In this document: one piece after another, positions 26,649-35,722 of the stretch
Numbering within the stretch: position 1 is the stretch's first letter
Layout of the letters: each line of letters starts with the position of its first letter
Assembly (NCBI GenBank): GCA_037139095.1
Contig: JBAXHD010000002.1
Coordinates: 62,001-126,000 of the forward strand
Reading direction: 5' to 3'
Length of the DNA stretch: 64,000 nt
DNA from: WLMZ01 sp037139095
GTDB lineage: Bacteria; Actinomycetota; Acidimicrobiia; Acidimicrobiales; Ilumatobacteraceae
The notes under the pieces: generated by a model
Database searches by the model: none
The model's input: only the letters and a program-made list of their open reading frames with translations
Told to the model about the DNA's origin: nothing
Program-made: the position numbers and the translations under genes

Positions 26649-28625
26649 TCAGTCTTGGCCGTCGACCTGAGCTGTAGTGGCGCCTTCGAGATCGGTGTCG
26701 CGCACCATCTCGCCGAGGCCTTGCTGCACCAGGCTGGCAACCTCGGGACCATCGATGGTCTCGCGGTCGAGCAGTGCCTGAGCCACGAGGTCGAGTCCAA
26801 CGCGATGCTTCATGAGTAACTCGCGAGCGCGCTCCTGCTGGAAGTGCAACATGGTTGAGATCTCTTCGTCGAGGATTCGCGCGGTCTGGTCGCTGTACTC
26901 GCGAGCGCTGCTCATCAGGTCTTCGCCGAGGAAGACGTGCTGCTGGCTGCCCCACGCCATCGGGCCGATGCGCTCGCTCATGCCCCACTCACGCACCATG
27001 TGGCGCGCAATGTTGGTGGCCTGCTCAAGGTCGTTGGCGGCACCGCTGTTGAGGTGACCAAACACGATCATCTCGGCAACGCGGCCGCCCATGGCTTTAC
27101 AGATGGTGTCTTCGAAGTACTCGCGCGAGTACGTGTGACGCTCTTGCGGCAGGCTCCACGTGACACCCAACGCCATGCCTCGAGGCAAAATGGTCACCTT
27201 GTGCAATGGATCGCCGTGTGGCAGCACCGTGGCCAAAATCGCATGGCCGCCTTCGTGGTAGGCGGTGGCCCGCTTCTCTTCGGGCGACAAGACCATGCTC
27301 TCGCGCAGCGCGCCGAGCACCACTCGGTCGCGGGCGTTTTCGAAATCGATGCGCTCGATGACCTTTGAGCCACGACGAACCGCAACCAAGGCTGCCTCAT
27401 TCACCAAGTTGGCCAAGTCGGCGCCACTCATGCCGGGGGTAGCCCGAGCCATGACATCGAGGTCGACATCGTCGCCAATCTGCTTGTCGCGGCTGTGCAC
27501 CTTCAGGATCGCCAAGCGCTCTTCGGCTTCGGGCAGTGGCACCACGATCTGGCGATCGAAGCGACCTGGGCGCAGCAGCGCCGGGTCGAGAATGTCGGGG
27601 CGGTTGGTGGCGGCGAGGATGACGATGCCTTCGCTGGTCTCGAAACCGTCCATCTCGGAGAGCATCTGGTTCAGGGTCTGCTCACGCTCGTCGTGGCCGC
27701 CGCCAAGACCTGCGCCGCGCTTGCGGCCGATGGAGTCGAGTTCGTCGATGAAGATGATTGCTCGGCCCATCTTGCGAGCCTGCTGGAATAAGTCGCGAAC
27801 GCGGCTCGCGCCCACGCCAACGAACATCTCCATAAAGTCGCTGCCGGTGACCGAAAGGAAACCCACGCCCGCCTCGCCAGCAACTGCACGGGCGAACAAG
27901 GTCTTACCGGTTCCGGGAGGGCCGACGAGCAACATGCCCTTTGGTACGCGTGCGCCGATTTCGCGGAATCGTTCGGGCATGCGCAAGAAATCGACGACCT
28001 CGCGGATCTCTTGCTTGACGCCTTCATAACCGGCGATGTCAGCAAAGGTGGTTGATGGCTTATCTGCCGAGTAGGTCTTGGCACGGCTACGGCCGACCGA
28101 CATCACGTTGCCCATTTGGCCAGCAGCACGGCGCTGCATCCAGACGAGGAAGCCAATGATGAGCGCGAATGGCAACAGCAATGTGATGAGCCCAGCCCAC
28201 CAGTTGCTCGTTGGCTGCTTGTAGTCGTAGGTGATGCCGCTCTTGTCGAATCGAGCGATGACCCCATCGGTGATTTGAGTATCGGCGGTGGTGGTGAACT
28301 TGAGCGGGGGGGCCGAGCCGACGGCCTTGAATTCGCCGCTGATGGCGCGGCTGCCGTTGTCGATGGTGATCTGCTTGACGGTGCCGTTATCGACCTGGGT
28401 CAAGAACTCACTCCACTTGAGTTTCTCTGACGAGGTGGTTGGACGAACTTGGAAGAACACGAGTCCGCCGACGACCACGAGAATGAGGAGAGCAATGCTC
28501 CACTTCGGCAGGCCCGGGGGTGGCGTTTTGCGGGCCTGGCCGGGCTGGTTCGGGCCGCTAGAACCGCGTCCACCTGATCCGCGTCCGGAAGGCGGTGGTG
28601 GAGGGGGCGGAGGCAGGTTGCTCAT
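26649..28625 (-). CDS. ftsH: ATP-dependent zinc metalloprotease FtsH
   Basis: A 658-residue membrane AAA+ protease that degrades misfolded membrane proteins. A Pro/Gly-rich N-terminal tail (residues 1-38) precedes transmembrane helix 1 (about 42-58); a periplasmic domain and helix 2 (about 140-160) follow. The Walker A GPPGTGKT is near 233, Walker B IIFIDELD near 290, the SRH arginine segment (LLRPGRFDRQ) near 350, and the zinc site HEGGH near 455. The length is typical. It is separated from the divergent DUF3499 gene by 148 bp. Confidence 0.97.
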   Translation of the reverse strand: MSNLPPPPPPPPSGRGSGGRGSSGPNQPGQARKTPPPGLPKWSIALLILVVVGGLVFFQVRPTTSSEKLKWSEFLTQVDNGTVKQITIDNGSRAISGEFKAVGSAPPLKFTTTADTQITDGVIARFDKSGITYDYKQPTSNWWAGLITLLLPFALIIGFLVWMQRRAAGQMGNVMSVGRSRAKTYSADKPSTTFADIAGYEGVKQEIREVVDFLRMPERFREIGARVPKGMLLVGPPGTGKTLFARAVAGEAGVGFLSVTGSDFMEMFVGVGASRVRDLFQQARKMGRAIIFIDELDSIGRKRGAGLGGGHDEREQTLNQMLSEMDGFETSEGIVILAATNRPDILDPALLRPGRFDRQIVVPLPEAEERLAILKVHSRDKQIGDDVDLDVMARATPGMSGADLANLVNEAALVAVRRGSKVIERIDFENARDRVVLGALRESMVLSPEEKRATAYHEGGHAILATVLPHGDPLHKVTILPRGMALGVTWSLPQERHTYSREYFEDTICKAMGGRVAEMIVFGHLNSGAANDLEQATNIARHMVREWGMSERIGPMAWGSQQHVFLGEDLMSSAREYSDQTARILDEEISTMLHFQQERARELLMKHRVGLDLVAQALLDRETIDGPEVASLVQQGLGEMVRDTDLEGATTAQVDGQD

Positions 28626-28773
28626 TCCGCCATGCTACGTGCAATTCAGCGCCGGAAAACCGTCGGTGCGGCAATCTCCTGAAGGGTGTACAGCCCTCAG
28701 CGGGGGCTCAACGTGACGAAGCCGCATCGTAAAGATCCACCACTCGCGCTGTGGCATCGGATATTTTCGACGT

Positions 28774-28998
28774 GTGCAGCGTCAGTGTTCTCGGTCCGGT
28801 TGTGCTGAATCAGCAGTCGTGACCCTCACATACCAATATGCCCGCTCTGCCGTGTGGCTCGACGATTTGTCGGCCGAACGAGATCCGCATGCCTACGACC
28901 TGTGTCAGCGCCACGGCGCGCGGTTGTCGGTTCCGCATGGTTGGCGGATGGAAGACCGCCGCTCGCGCAGCGATCTTGCCTTCGCCGCTGCAGGCTGA
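28774..28998 (+). CDS. DUF3499-family small zinc-ribbon-like protein
   Basis: A 74-residue protein with CSRSGC at residues 5-10 and YDLCQRHGARL near 47-57, four Cys/His ligands that suggest a structural zinc site, and the conserved LTYQYA strand. From memory this matches DUF3499 (Rv3258c type), which actinobacteria keep next to phosphomannomutase and WhiB2. The start is GTG. No biochemical function is known. It ends about 40 bases before the protease gene. Confidence 0.8.
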   Translation: MQRQCSRSGCAESAVVTLTYQYARSAVWLDDLSAERDPHAYDLCQRHGARLSVPHGWRMEDRRSRSDLAFAAAG

Positions 28999-29035
28999 GG
29001 CGCGCTCCTCGCGCCCCACTGGCGTCTGTTGTACC

Positions 29036-29800
29036 GTGGCCCCTGTGTCTCAACGACGATCCCTCCGCGCTCAGGGCGACACAACGGCCACTTCTCCTGC
29101 ATCGCCGGCTGCGGCGCTTACCATCGGCATCGCCTTGCTTGCATGGATGGCCGGATGGGTCACTGGCAACCTTGTAGCCAGTGCGGTGCTCGGCCTCGCA
29201 GGAAACGCCCACCAAGCAGCTGTCGATCGGCCGGTGTGGCTCAATGCCTCGATGGCGGTGGCTCTGTGGGTTCCACAACTCGCGGCGTTGGTAGTAGTCA
29301 GTCGAGCCTTTGCGTCCGGACACCCTGCGCGCGACTTCTCATTTCGGTTCGCCCCGCGCGATCTGTTGGGGATCCCCATAGGAGTGGTGAGTCAGCTGGC
29401 GCTGCTGCCGTTGATCTACTGGCCGTTACAGAAGGCGTGGCCCGACACGTTTGCCGACAAGCAACTCGAGCAGAACGCGCGTGATCTGTATGACCGCGCG
29501 CACGGCGGGTGGGTTGTCGCGCTGATCATGATGGTCGTGATTGGTGCGCCGGTTGTCGAAGAGCTTGTGTACCGAGGCCTGTTGCAAGGTGCCGCTCGCC
29601 GACGCCTCGGACTGGTCTGGTCGGTGCTCGTTGTTGCTGCGTTCTTCGCCCTGATTCACTTCCGGCCCGTTGAGTATCCCGGCCTCTTTGCCTTCGGACT
29701 TGTGCTCGGATGTTGTGCCGCGTTGACCAATCGACTTGGCATCGGAATTGTTTCGCACATGGCGTTTAACGCCACCGCCTTAGTGCTGGTTGCACGATGA
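29036..29800 (+). CDS. CPBP-family intramembrane metalloprotease
   Basis: A 254-residue membrane protein with about six to eight helices. It has the three motifs of the CAAX-protease/bacteriocin-processing (Rce1-like) family: EELVYRG (EExxxR) near residue 178, FFALIHF (FxxxH) near 203 and HMAFN (HxxxN) near 240. The glutamates and histidines would hold the catalytic metal. I start at GTG 29036, since a longer frame begins inside the DUF3499 gene. The substrate is unknown. Confidence 0.85.
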   Translation: MAPVSQRRSLRAQGDTTATSPASPAAALTIGIALLAWMAGWVTGNLVASAVLGLAGNAHQAAVDRPVWLNASMAVALWVPQLAALVVVSRAFASGHPARDFSFRFAPRDLLGIPIGVVSQLALLPLIYWPLQKAWPDTFADKQLEQNARDLYDRAHGGWVVALIMMVVIGAPVVEELVYRGLLQGAARRRLGLVWSVLVVAAFFALIHFRPVEYPGLFAFGLVLGCCAALTNRLGIGIVSHMAFNATALVLVAR

Positions 29801-29854
29801 ATGATCGAGGTCTGACATGAGTTCACTGCTGCGAGATGCGAGAATGCGGCCCGC

Positions 29855-32581
29855 ATGACCGAGCACAACGATCCTGTCGTCCCCGTTGATCCAGAGCTGT
29901 CCTCTGATCTAGGGCTGTCCTCAACAGACCCGTTCGATTTCAGCGATGTCGAAGCAGAGGCAACAACGGGCGATTTCTCGTTCTCGTTCGCCGATCGCGT
30001 CGGCCCACCGCCGAGCGAGAGCGGCGAGCCGCGTCGCTTTTTGCCCGCACCCGTGAGCCGCGTGGGTCGGGCTGTCTTCGGGCGCACCATCGCTTGGATC
30101 GACGCTCCATGGACCTTCGAGCGCATTGTGCGAGCCATCACCGCGTTTGTGATGTTGCTCGTTGTCGGCATCATCACGCTCAACGTGGTGCATTGGGATC
30201 TCATCACCAGTAACAACACCCCAACCGGTGGCGATATGGGCGCACACGTGCTGGGGCCGGCCTATCTGCGTGACCATCTGCTGTCGAACTTCCGGCTCTC
30301 GGGCTGGAACCCATCGTGGTACGACGGCTTCCCGATCTATCGCTTTTACATGGTCATTCCCGCACTCATGATCGTGCTTGTCAACGTGGTGCTGCCCTAC
30401 GGCATTGCCTTCAAGCTTGTTGCGGTCATTGGCATTTTGACCTTGCCGCTGTGCTGCTGGGCGTTTGGTCGGTTGGCTCGCTTCGTGTTTCCGGTGCCCG
30501 AATTGTTCGCGCTGGCAGCGTTGGTCTTTTTGCTCGACGAGAGCTTCAGCATTTATGGCGGCAACATAAAGAGCACAATGGCTGGCGAGTTCTCGTTCAG
30601 CATCGCCTTGTCGTTTGCGGTACTCGGCCTTGGCTTGTTTGCCCGGGGGCTAGAAACGGGCAAGCTCCGCGGCCGAACGGCGGTCATCCTTGCGCTCGCA
30701 GTATTGAGCCACGGCATCGTGGCCATTTTCGTTGTTATTGCCGTAGCGCTGATGTGGCTGATCTCAATCGACAAGCAGCGATTGGTTTACGGCCTGGCGG
30801 TGCTGGTGCCCGCAATGTTGCTCACTTCGTTCTGGATGATTCCGTTTGTGCGCGGCACGCCGTTCATGACCGACATGAAGTACGGCAAGCGACCCGAAGG
30901 TGCCAACGACTCGTACTGGAAGATGTTCTTCAACCTCGATGTCAACTTCGACCGAGTGATTTTCGTGCTCGCGGTAATCGGCATCGTCGGGTCGGTAGTG
31001 CGTCGTCATCGCGCCGGCACGTGGCTCGGCGTGTGTCTGCTTGCCCTGGCCGTGCTCACTCGTCTCGCCGAAAATTCGCTCCCCATCATCGGCTTGCTGT
31101 GGAACCCACGCGTGTTGCCGTTTATCTATCTGTTGCGGTACCTGTTGATGATGGTGGGTGTCGTCGAAGTCGCTCGCGCAGCAGTGCTCGTGTTCAACTA
31201 CGGCCGCATGGGTCGTGCCCTCGCTCTCGAGCGCCGCGCCGGTCACGCGGGCAGTGCTGTGCCGTTGCCAACTGGTCGTTCGCAAGCAACGGCTGGCGCG
31301 ATTACGGCGCTCTTGGCCCTGGTTGTGATCGGCACGATCTTGTCCGTCGAGTTTGAAGTGAATTGGTGGGGTGCTGGTCGAAGCAAGGGCCACTACGCGC
31401 TCACCATCGGGCAAGACAATGGCAACCAGTTGGTGCTCTATCAGAAGCGCAGCACCAATGGCCGCGGTCTGTCCGACAGTTGGTCTCGATACAACTTCAC
31501 CGGTTACGAATCGAAGAGCGCTTACGCCGAATATCGAGCCCTGGTGCTCGCGATGGACACCATCGGTAAGGACCCCAAGCATGGGTGCGGTCGTGCGCTG
31601 TGGGAGAACAACGGCGACAACGGTAAGTACGGCACAACGATGGCTTTGATGCTCTTGCCGCACTGGACTGATGGATGCATCGGTAGCAGCGAGGGATTGT
31701 TCTTTGAGGCATCTGGAACCACCCCGTATCACTTCCTCACCGCCGCGGCGATGTCGGCCGACAGCTCGAACCCGGTGCGTCAGCTGCGCTACGTAAACAA
31801 CGATCCCAGCGTGGGCGTGCCGCACATGCAGAAGCTGGGCATCAAGTACTACATGGCATGGACCGAGAAGGCGGTGGCCAAAGCCGAAACCGCAACGGGC
31901 CTCACGCTCATCGTCAAGAGTGGGCCGTGGCATATCTACGAGGTGGCCGACAGCAACATCGTGGTGCCGCTCGCCGTGCAGCCAGTGGTTGTTGCCCAAC
32001 GTCCGGGCGATCAGCGCGAACGGTGGCTCGAGCTCGGCTCAAGTTGGTTTCAGAACGCCGCCGATTGGGCAGCAGTGCCAGCGGCCGATGGTCCCGCGAG
32101 TTGGCAGCACATCACGGCTCAGGTCGATTCGAGCCGCGTCGCTACCAATCGCGTTGCAATACTCAAACCGGGTGAAGCGATCAAGCCGGTGAAACTCGAT
32201 CCCGTGGTTGTCTCAAATGTGGTGATGGGCAACGAGACCGTCAACTTCGATGTCGACAAGGTGGGTGTGCCCGTTTTGGTCAAGGTGAGCTACTTCCCGA
32301 ACTGGGAGGTGTCGGGCGCGCTGGGGCCGTATCGCATTGCTCCCAACTTGATGGTGGTGGTGCCCACCTCGAAGCACGTTCGGTTGAATTTCGCCCGTTC
32401 GTACACTGATTACTTGGCCTACGGCCTCACGCTGCTGGGCATTGTGTTGCTGTTTGTGCTGCGCAAATACGTGCACATCAACTATCGCAACGACGAGTTG
32501 GTCCTAGCCGTCGAGCCAGCGCCGCCGGTGCCGAGTTCGGTAGACCTCGACTATGTCGACGAAGCGGCGCTGCGCCGATAG
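29855..32581 (+). CDS. Large GT-C-like multi-pass membrane protein (6-pyruvoyl-THP synthase-related membrane domain type)
   Basis: A 908-residue protein: acidic cytoplasmic N-terminus (1-85), first helix about 92-110, then TGGDMGAHVLG near 124 and NPSWYDGFPIYRFY near 153, the first-loop Asp pattern of GT-C enzymes that use polyprenyl-phosphate sugars. Many helices follow to about residue 500, an extracytoplasmic region from 505 to 860, and one last helix (about 862-882). It resembles the PF10131-type membrane domain. Its position between the GT2/DUF5719 pair and phosphomannomutase supports a role in a mannose- or rhamnose-containing envelope polymer. Confidence 0.75.
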   Translation: MTEHNDPVVPVDPELSSDLGLSSTDPFDFSDVEAEATTGDFSFSFADRVGPPPSESGEPRRFLPAPVSRVGRAVFGRTIAWIDAPWTFERIVRAITAFVMLLVVGIITLNVVHWDLITSNNTPTGGDMGAHVLGPAYLRDHLLSNFRLSGWNPSWYDGFPIYRFYMVIPALMIVLVNVVLPYGIAFKLVAVIGILTLPLCCWAFGRLARFVFPVPELFALAALVFLLDESFSIYGGNIKSTMAGEFSFSIALSFAVLGLGLFARGLETGKLRGRTAVILALAVLSHGIVAIFVVIAVALMWLISIDKQRLVYGLAVLVPAMLLTSFWMIPFVRGTPFMTDMKYGKRPEGANDSYWKMFFNLDVNFDRVIFVLAVIGIVGSVVRRHRAGTWLGVCLLALAVLTRLAENSLPIIGLLWNPRVLPFIYLLRYLLMMVGVVEVARAAVLVFNYGRMGRALALERRAGHAGSAVPLPTGRSQATAGAITALLALVVIGTILSVEFEVNWWGAGRSKGHYALTIGQDNGNQLVLYQKRSTNGRGLSDSWSRYNFTGYESKSAYAEYRALVLAMDTIGKDPKHGCGRALWENNGDNGKYGTTMALMLLPHWTDGCIGSSEGLFFEASGTTPYHFLTAAAMSADSSNPVRQLRYVNNDPSVGVPHMQKLGIKYYMAWTEKAVAKAETATGLTLIVKSGPWHIYEVADSNIVVPLAVQPVVVAQRPGDQRERWLELGSSWFQNAADWAAVPAADGPASWQHITAQVDSSRVATNRVAILKPGEAIKPVKLDPVVVSNVVMGNETVNFDVDKVGVPVLVKVSYFPNWEVSGALGPYRIAPNLMVVVPTSKHVRLNFARSYTDYLAYGLTLLGIVLLFVLRKYVHINYRNDELVLAVEPAPPVPSSVDLDYVDEAALRR

Positions 32582-32594
32582 CGTGCCCCTTGTC

Positions 32595-33974
32595 ATGCCC
32601 AGACCAGACACACAGCCCGTTTCGAAGCTCGATGCCATTGTCAAGGCATACGACATCCGAGGCACAGTCCCAGACCAACTCGACGCCGATGTCGCTCACG
32701 CACTTGGCGTAGCGTTCGCTTCGTTCACTCAGGCTCCGCACATTGTGGTGGCGCAAGACATGCGGCCTTCGGGTCCCGAGCTTGTCGATGCGTTTGCTCG
32801 CGGAGTCATGGAGCAGGGCATAGATGTCGTGTTGCTCGGTCTTGCATCAACCGACTTGTTGTATTTCGCCGCTGGTCGTCTCGATGCGCCGGGCGCCATG
32901 TTCACCGCGTCGCATAATCCGGCGCAGTACAACGGCATCAAGCTGTGCTTGGCGGGCGCTCGGCCAGTGGGAGCCGACACTGGTCTTGACCAAGTCAAAG
33001 CAATCGCTCAGTCCGTGCTCGATGGCCACGGTCCGTTGCCAGCGGCGCGTCCGGGTCGTTCAACTCACCGTGATCTCATGTCGGCGTTTGTCGATCACGT
33101 GGTCTCGTTTATCGATCCCACACAACTGCGCCCGCTGCGCGTGGTGGCCGACACCGCCAACGGCATGGGCGGTCTTGTGGTGCCTGCCGTGTTCGAGCGT
33201 CTGCCCATCATCGATCTCGAGATCATGTACGGCGAGCTCGATGGCACCTTCCCCAACCATCCGGCCGATCCATTGCAGCCGGCCAACCAGCGCGACCTAC
33301 AGGCACGCGTGGTGAGTGGTGGTTTCGACGTTGGTCTTGCATTCGACGGCGACGCAGACCGGGTGTTCGTTGTCGACGAGCAAGGTCGGGGCATCAGCGG
33401 TTCCACCACCACTGCAATCTTGGCCACCAGCGTGTTACGGAAGCATCCGGGCGCCACGATCTTGCACAACCTCATTTGCTCACGCGCTGTTCCCGAAGTG
33501 ATTCGTGAGCATGGCGGCGTGCCGGTGCGAACCAAGGTTGGCCACTCGTTTATCAAGCAGATCATGGCCGAGACTGGCGCCGTGTTTGGCGGCGAGCATT
33601 CGGCGCACTATTACTTCCGCGAAAACTTCCGTGCCGATAGCGGCCTAATTGCATCGCTGCTTGTGCTCGACGAAGTGAGTCGCGTGCAGCAAGATCTGTC
33701 GGTTGTGCGTCAGCCATACGAGCGTTACTCGTCGAGTGGCGAGATCAACACTCAGGTCAACGATGCCAACACCGTGCTCGATGTTGTTGCGGCCACGTTT
33801 GCCGAGGCTCAGCAAGATCGACTCGATGGTCTCACCGTCGATTGTGGTCCATGGTGGTTCAACCTTCGCCCATCAAATACCGAACCGCTGCTGCGACTCA
33901 ACCTCGAAGCGCCTACCCGTGACGAATGTGATCAGCATGTAGCCGAGCTACTTGCGCTGATCACGAGCGCCTAA
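32595..33974 (+). CDS. manB: Phosphomannomutase/phosphoglucomutase
   Basis: A 459-residue alpha-D-phosphohexomutase interconverting hexose 6- and 1-phosphates; it would supply mannose-1-P for GDP-mannose or glucose-1-P for dTDP-glucose. KAYDIRGTVPDQL near residue 16, the phosphoserine loop TASHNPAQYNGIK near 103, the metal loop FDGDADR near 255 and the phosphate-binding RPSNTEPLLRL near 430 are all intact. I prefer the ATG at 32595; a GTG at 32583 and a codon at 32553 inside the previous gene are in frame. Trm112-like gene follows after 18 bases. Confidence 0.93.
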   Translation: MPRPDTQPVSKLDAIVKAYDIRGTVPDQLDADVAHALGVAFASFTQAPHIVVAQDMRPSGPELVDAFARGVMEQGIDVVLLGLASTDLLYFAAGRLDAPGAMFTASHNPAQYNGIKLCLAGARPVGADTGLDQVKAIAQSVLDGHGPLPAARPGRSTHRDLMSAFVDHVVSFIDPTQLRPLRVVADTANGMGGLVVPAVFERLPIIDLEIMYGELDGTFPNHPADPLQPANQRDLQARVVSGGFDVGLAFDGDADRVFVVDEQGRGISGSTTTAILATSVLRKHPGATILHNLICSRAVPEVIREHGGVPVRTKVGHSFIKQIMAETGAVFGGEHSAHYYFRENFRADSGLIASLLVLDEVSRVQQDLSVVRQPYERYSSSGEINTQVNDANTVLDVVAATFAEAQQDRLDGLTVDCGPWWFNLRPSNTEPLLRLNLEAPTRDECDQHVAELLALITSA

Positions 33975-33992
33975 CACAAAGGACACCTACCC

Positions 33993-34229
33993 ATGGCTCT
34001 CGATCAGCGCCTGCTCGAAATCCTCGCTTGCCCGCAAGACAAGGGTCCCTTGTTCTACTTGGCCGACGAAGGTGCGCTCTATAACCCTCGGCTGAAGCTG
34101 CGTTATTCGGTGCGCGACGACATTCCGGTAATGCTCATCGATGAGGCCGACCACGTCTCCGATACCGAGAACGAGCGCATCATGAAGCTCATCGCAGAAC
34201 GCGACATCGCACCGACGTTTGCTGCGTAG
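33993..34229 (+). CDS. Trm112/UPF0434-like small protein with incomplete zinc site
   Basis: A 78-residue protein matching the Trm112 family: LLEILACPQDKGPLFYL near residues 7-23 and YSVRDDIPVMLIDEA near 39-53. Eukaryotic Trm112 activates methyltransferases; bacterial homologues often sit beside sugar or methyl genes. The zinc-ribbon CxxC is broken here (CPQD), leaving one cysteine, so metal binding is doubtful. An AAAGGA site lies ahead of the ATG. The TAG stop directly abuts the ATG of the next gene. Confidence 0.83.
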   Translation: MALDQRLLEILACPQDKGPLFYLADEGALYNPRLKLRYSVRDDIPVMLIDEADHVSDTENERIMKLIAERDIAPTFAA

Positions 34230-35624
34230 ATGTCCGTCGGCCGCACGCCACGTTTCCGAGGGTTCTTGAGATTTGGTGTTGTCGCGGCAACCATCTGTTC
34301 GTTGTCGGTTGTTTGCGTTGCCTCCAGTGTTGGGGCTGTCGCTGGCTTGGGCGCAGGTGGCGAATTTCACCCGCTGACGCCAGCGCGCATTTTCGATACG
34401 CGCGATCCACTGATCAATGCCGTCGTCGCGCCGTTACTCACCACGCCGGCAGGTAGCTCGCTCGATGTGCAGATCCTCGGCAAGGGCGGCATCCCCGATA
34501 CGGCTGCCGACGTGCTCGCAGTAGTGCTGAACATCACGGTCACCGCACCTACCCAAAGCGGTTACCTGCAGGCGTATCCCGCGGGAGCGTCGGCGGGCAT
34601 CTCAAGCATCGTCAACTTTGCCCCAGGCCAAACGGTGCCGAACCTCACCGTTGCAACGGTAGGTGCCGATGGCAAGCTCACGCTGCGCCTCTCTACGGTT
34701 GCACCGGGCAACGCCGACGTACTGATCGACGTGTTCGGTTGGTTCTCTACCAGTGCCTACGCAACAAACGGTGCGCGCCTCATGCCGGTGGGCCCCGCTC
34801 GCATTTGGGATACGCGCGAGGCGTCGTTCAACGGAACCGGGCTCCCAATCGGGCAGGCGCAAACAATTCGGGTGCCCATTCGCGGCGCCGATTCGCAACT
34901 CCCGGCCATCACCGACATCGTGCCCGATACCCCCAACGTGGTCGGCGTGGTGCTCAATATCACCGGCATCAACACCGAACCCAACAACGTGCCGACGTTC
35001 GTCAGCGTGTTGCCCGATGACCCTGTGGGCCAGGTGACTACCTCAAACCTCAACCTTGCGCAGAATCAGATCAAGGCCAATCTGGTCATCGTGCCGGTCA
35101 CCAACCTCGACGGAGCGATTCGCATCTACAACAACGGCGGCAACGTGCATGTGGCCGTCGATGTCGTGGGCTATATGTTGGCCAACCAAGACGATGGTGT
35201 GCATCCGCGTCTCGGTCGGGTTATCCCGCTGTCATCACCGTTTCGCGCGTTCGACACTCGCGACACCGGGTTTGGTAACGCGCCACTTGGGCCGGGGCAG
35301 GCCGAGGCGTGGAGCTTCGATCAGTTCGTTGGCTCGGTCACGCTCGATGGCGTCTCACTTGGTAATCAGGTGGCCATGTTGGGCAACCTCACCGGTACCG
35401 AGTTGCGCCGGATCTTTCCCACACAACCCGTGTCCACCTTCTTTACCGTGTATCCCGCAGGGGTCGCTCGGCCATTCTCGAGCAACATCAATGTGACCGA
35501 GGGCGTCAACGTTCCGAATATGGCAGTGGTCAGCCTTGGCGCCGCTCACGAGATTCGAGCCTTCAACAACGCCGGGTACATCCATTACCTCTTCGACGTT
35601 TCCGCCGTCGTCCTTGGTGACTGA
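34230..35624 (+). CDS. Secreted protein of three DTR-type repeats
   Basis: A 464-residue exported protein with a signal peptide (about 1-38, ending ASSVGAVAG) and no recognisable enzyme domain. It is made of three repeats of about 140 residues opening at about 44 (PLTPARIFDTRD), 183 (PVGPARIWDTRE) and 327 (SSPFRAFDTRD) and closing with DVFGWFS, DVVGYML and DVSAVVLG. The repeat is the same as the one in the C-terminus of the SpoIID protein at 18.4 kb. I infer a wall-binding or surface-layer function. It begins at the base after the Trm112-like stop, so it is part of that operon. Confidence 0.78.
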   Translation: MSVGRTPRFRGFLRFGVVAATICSLSVVCVASSVGAVAGLGAGGEFHPLTPARIFDTRDPLINAVVAPLLTTPAGSSLDVQILGKGGIPDTAADVLAVVLNITVTAPTQSGYLQAYPAGASAGISSIVNFAPGQTVPNLTVATVGADGKLTLRLSTVAPGNADVLIDVFGWFSTSAYATNGARLMPVGPARIWDTREASFNGTGLPIGQAQTIRVPIRGADSQLPAITDIVPDTPNVVGVVLNITGINTEPNNVPTFVSVLPDDPVGQVTTSNLNLAQNQIKANLVIVPVTNLDGAIRIYNNGGNVHVAVDVVGYMLANQDDGVHPRLGRVIPLSSPFRAFDTRDTGFGNAPLGPGQAEAWSFDQFVGSVTLDGVSLGNQVAMLGNLTGTELRRIFPTQPVSTFFTVYPAGVARPFSSNINVTEGVNVPNMAVVSLGAAHEIRAFNNAGYIHYLFDVSAVVLGD

Positions 35625-35722
35625 TCACCTAGACTGCTTCGAACGCGGGCTGACATCAATGCGGTGCCAGCAGGCCCCGGCCCGAGATCATCCACTTTCT
35701 AGTTTCCGTTGGAGGAACTGTC

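Noticed and set aside
35625..35722. Possible SAH or SAM riboswitch ahead of ahcY
   Set aside because: The 98-bp gap has GC-rich segments, but I could not fold them into any known consensus; only the ribosome binding site is certain.
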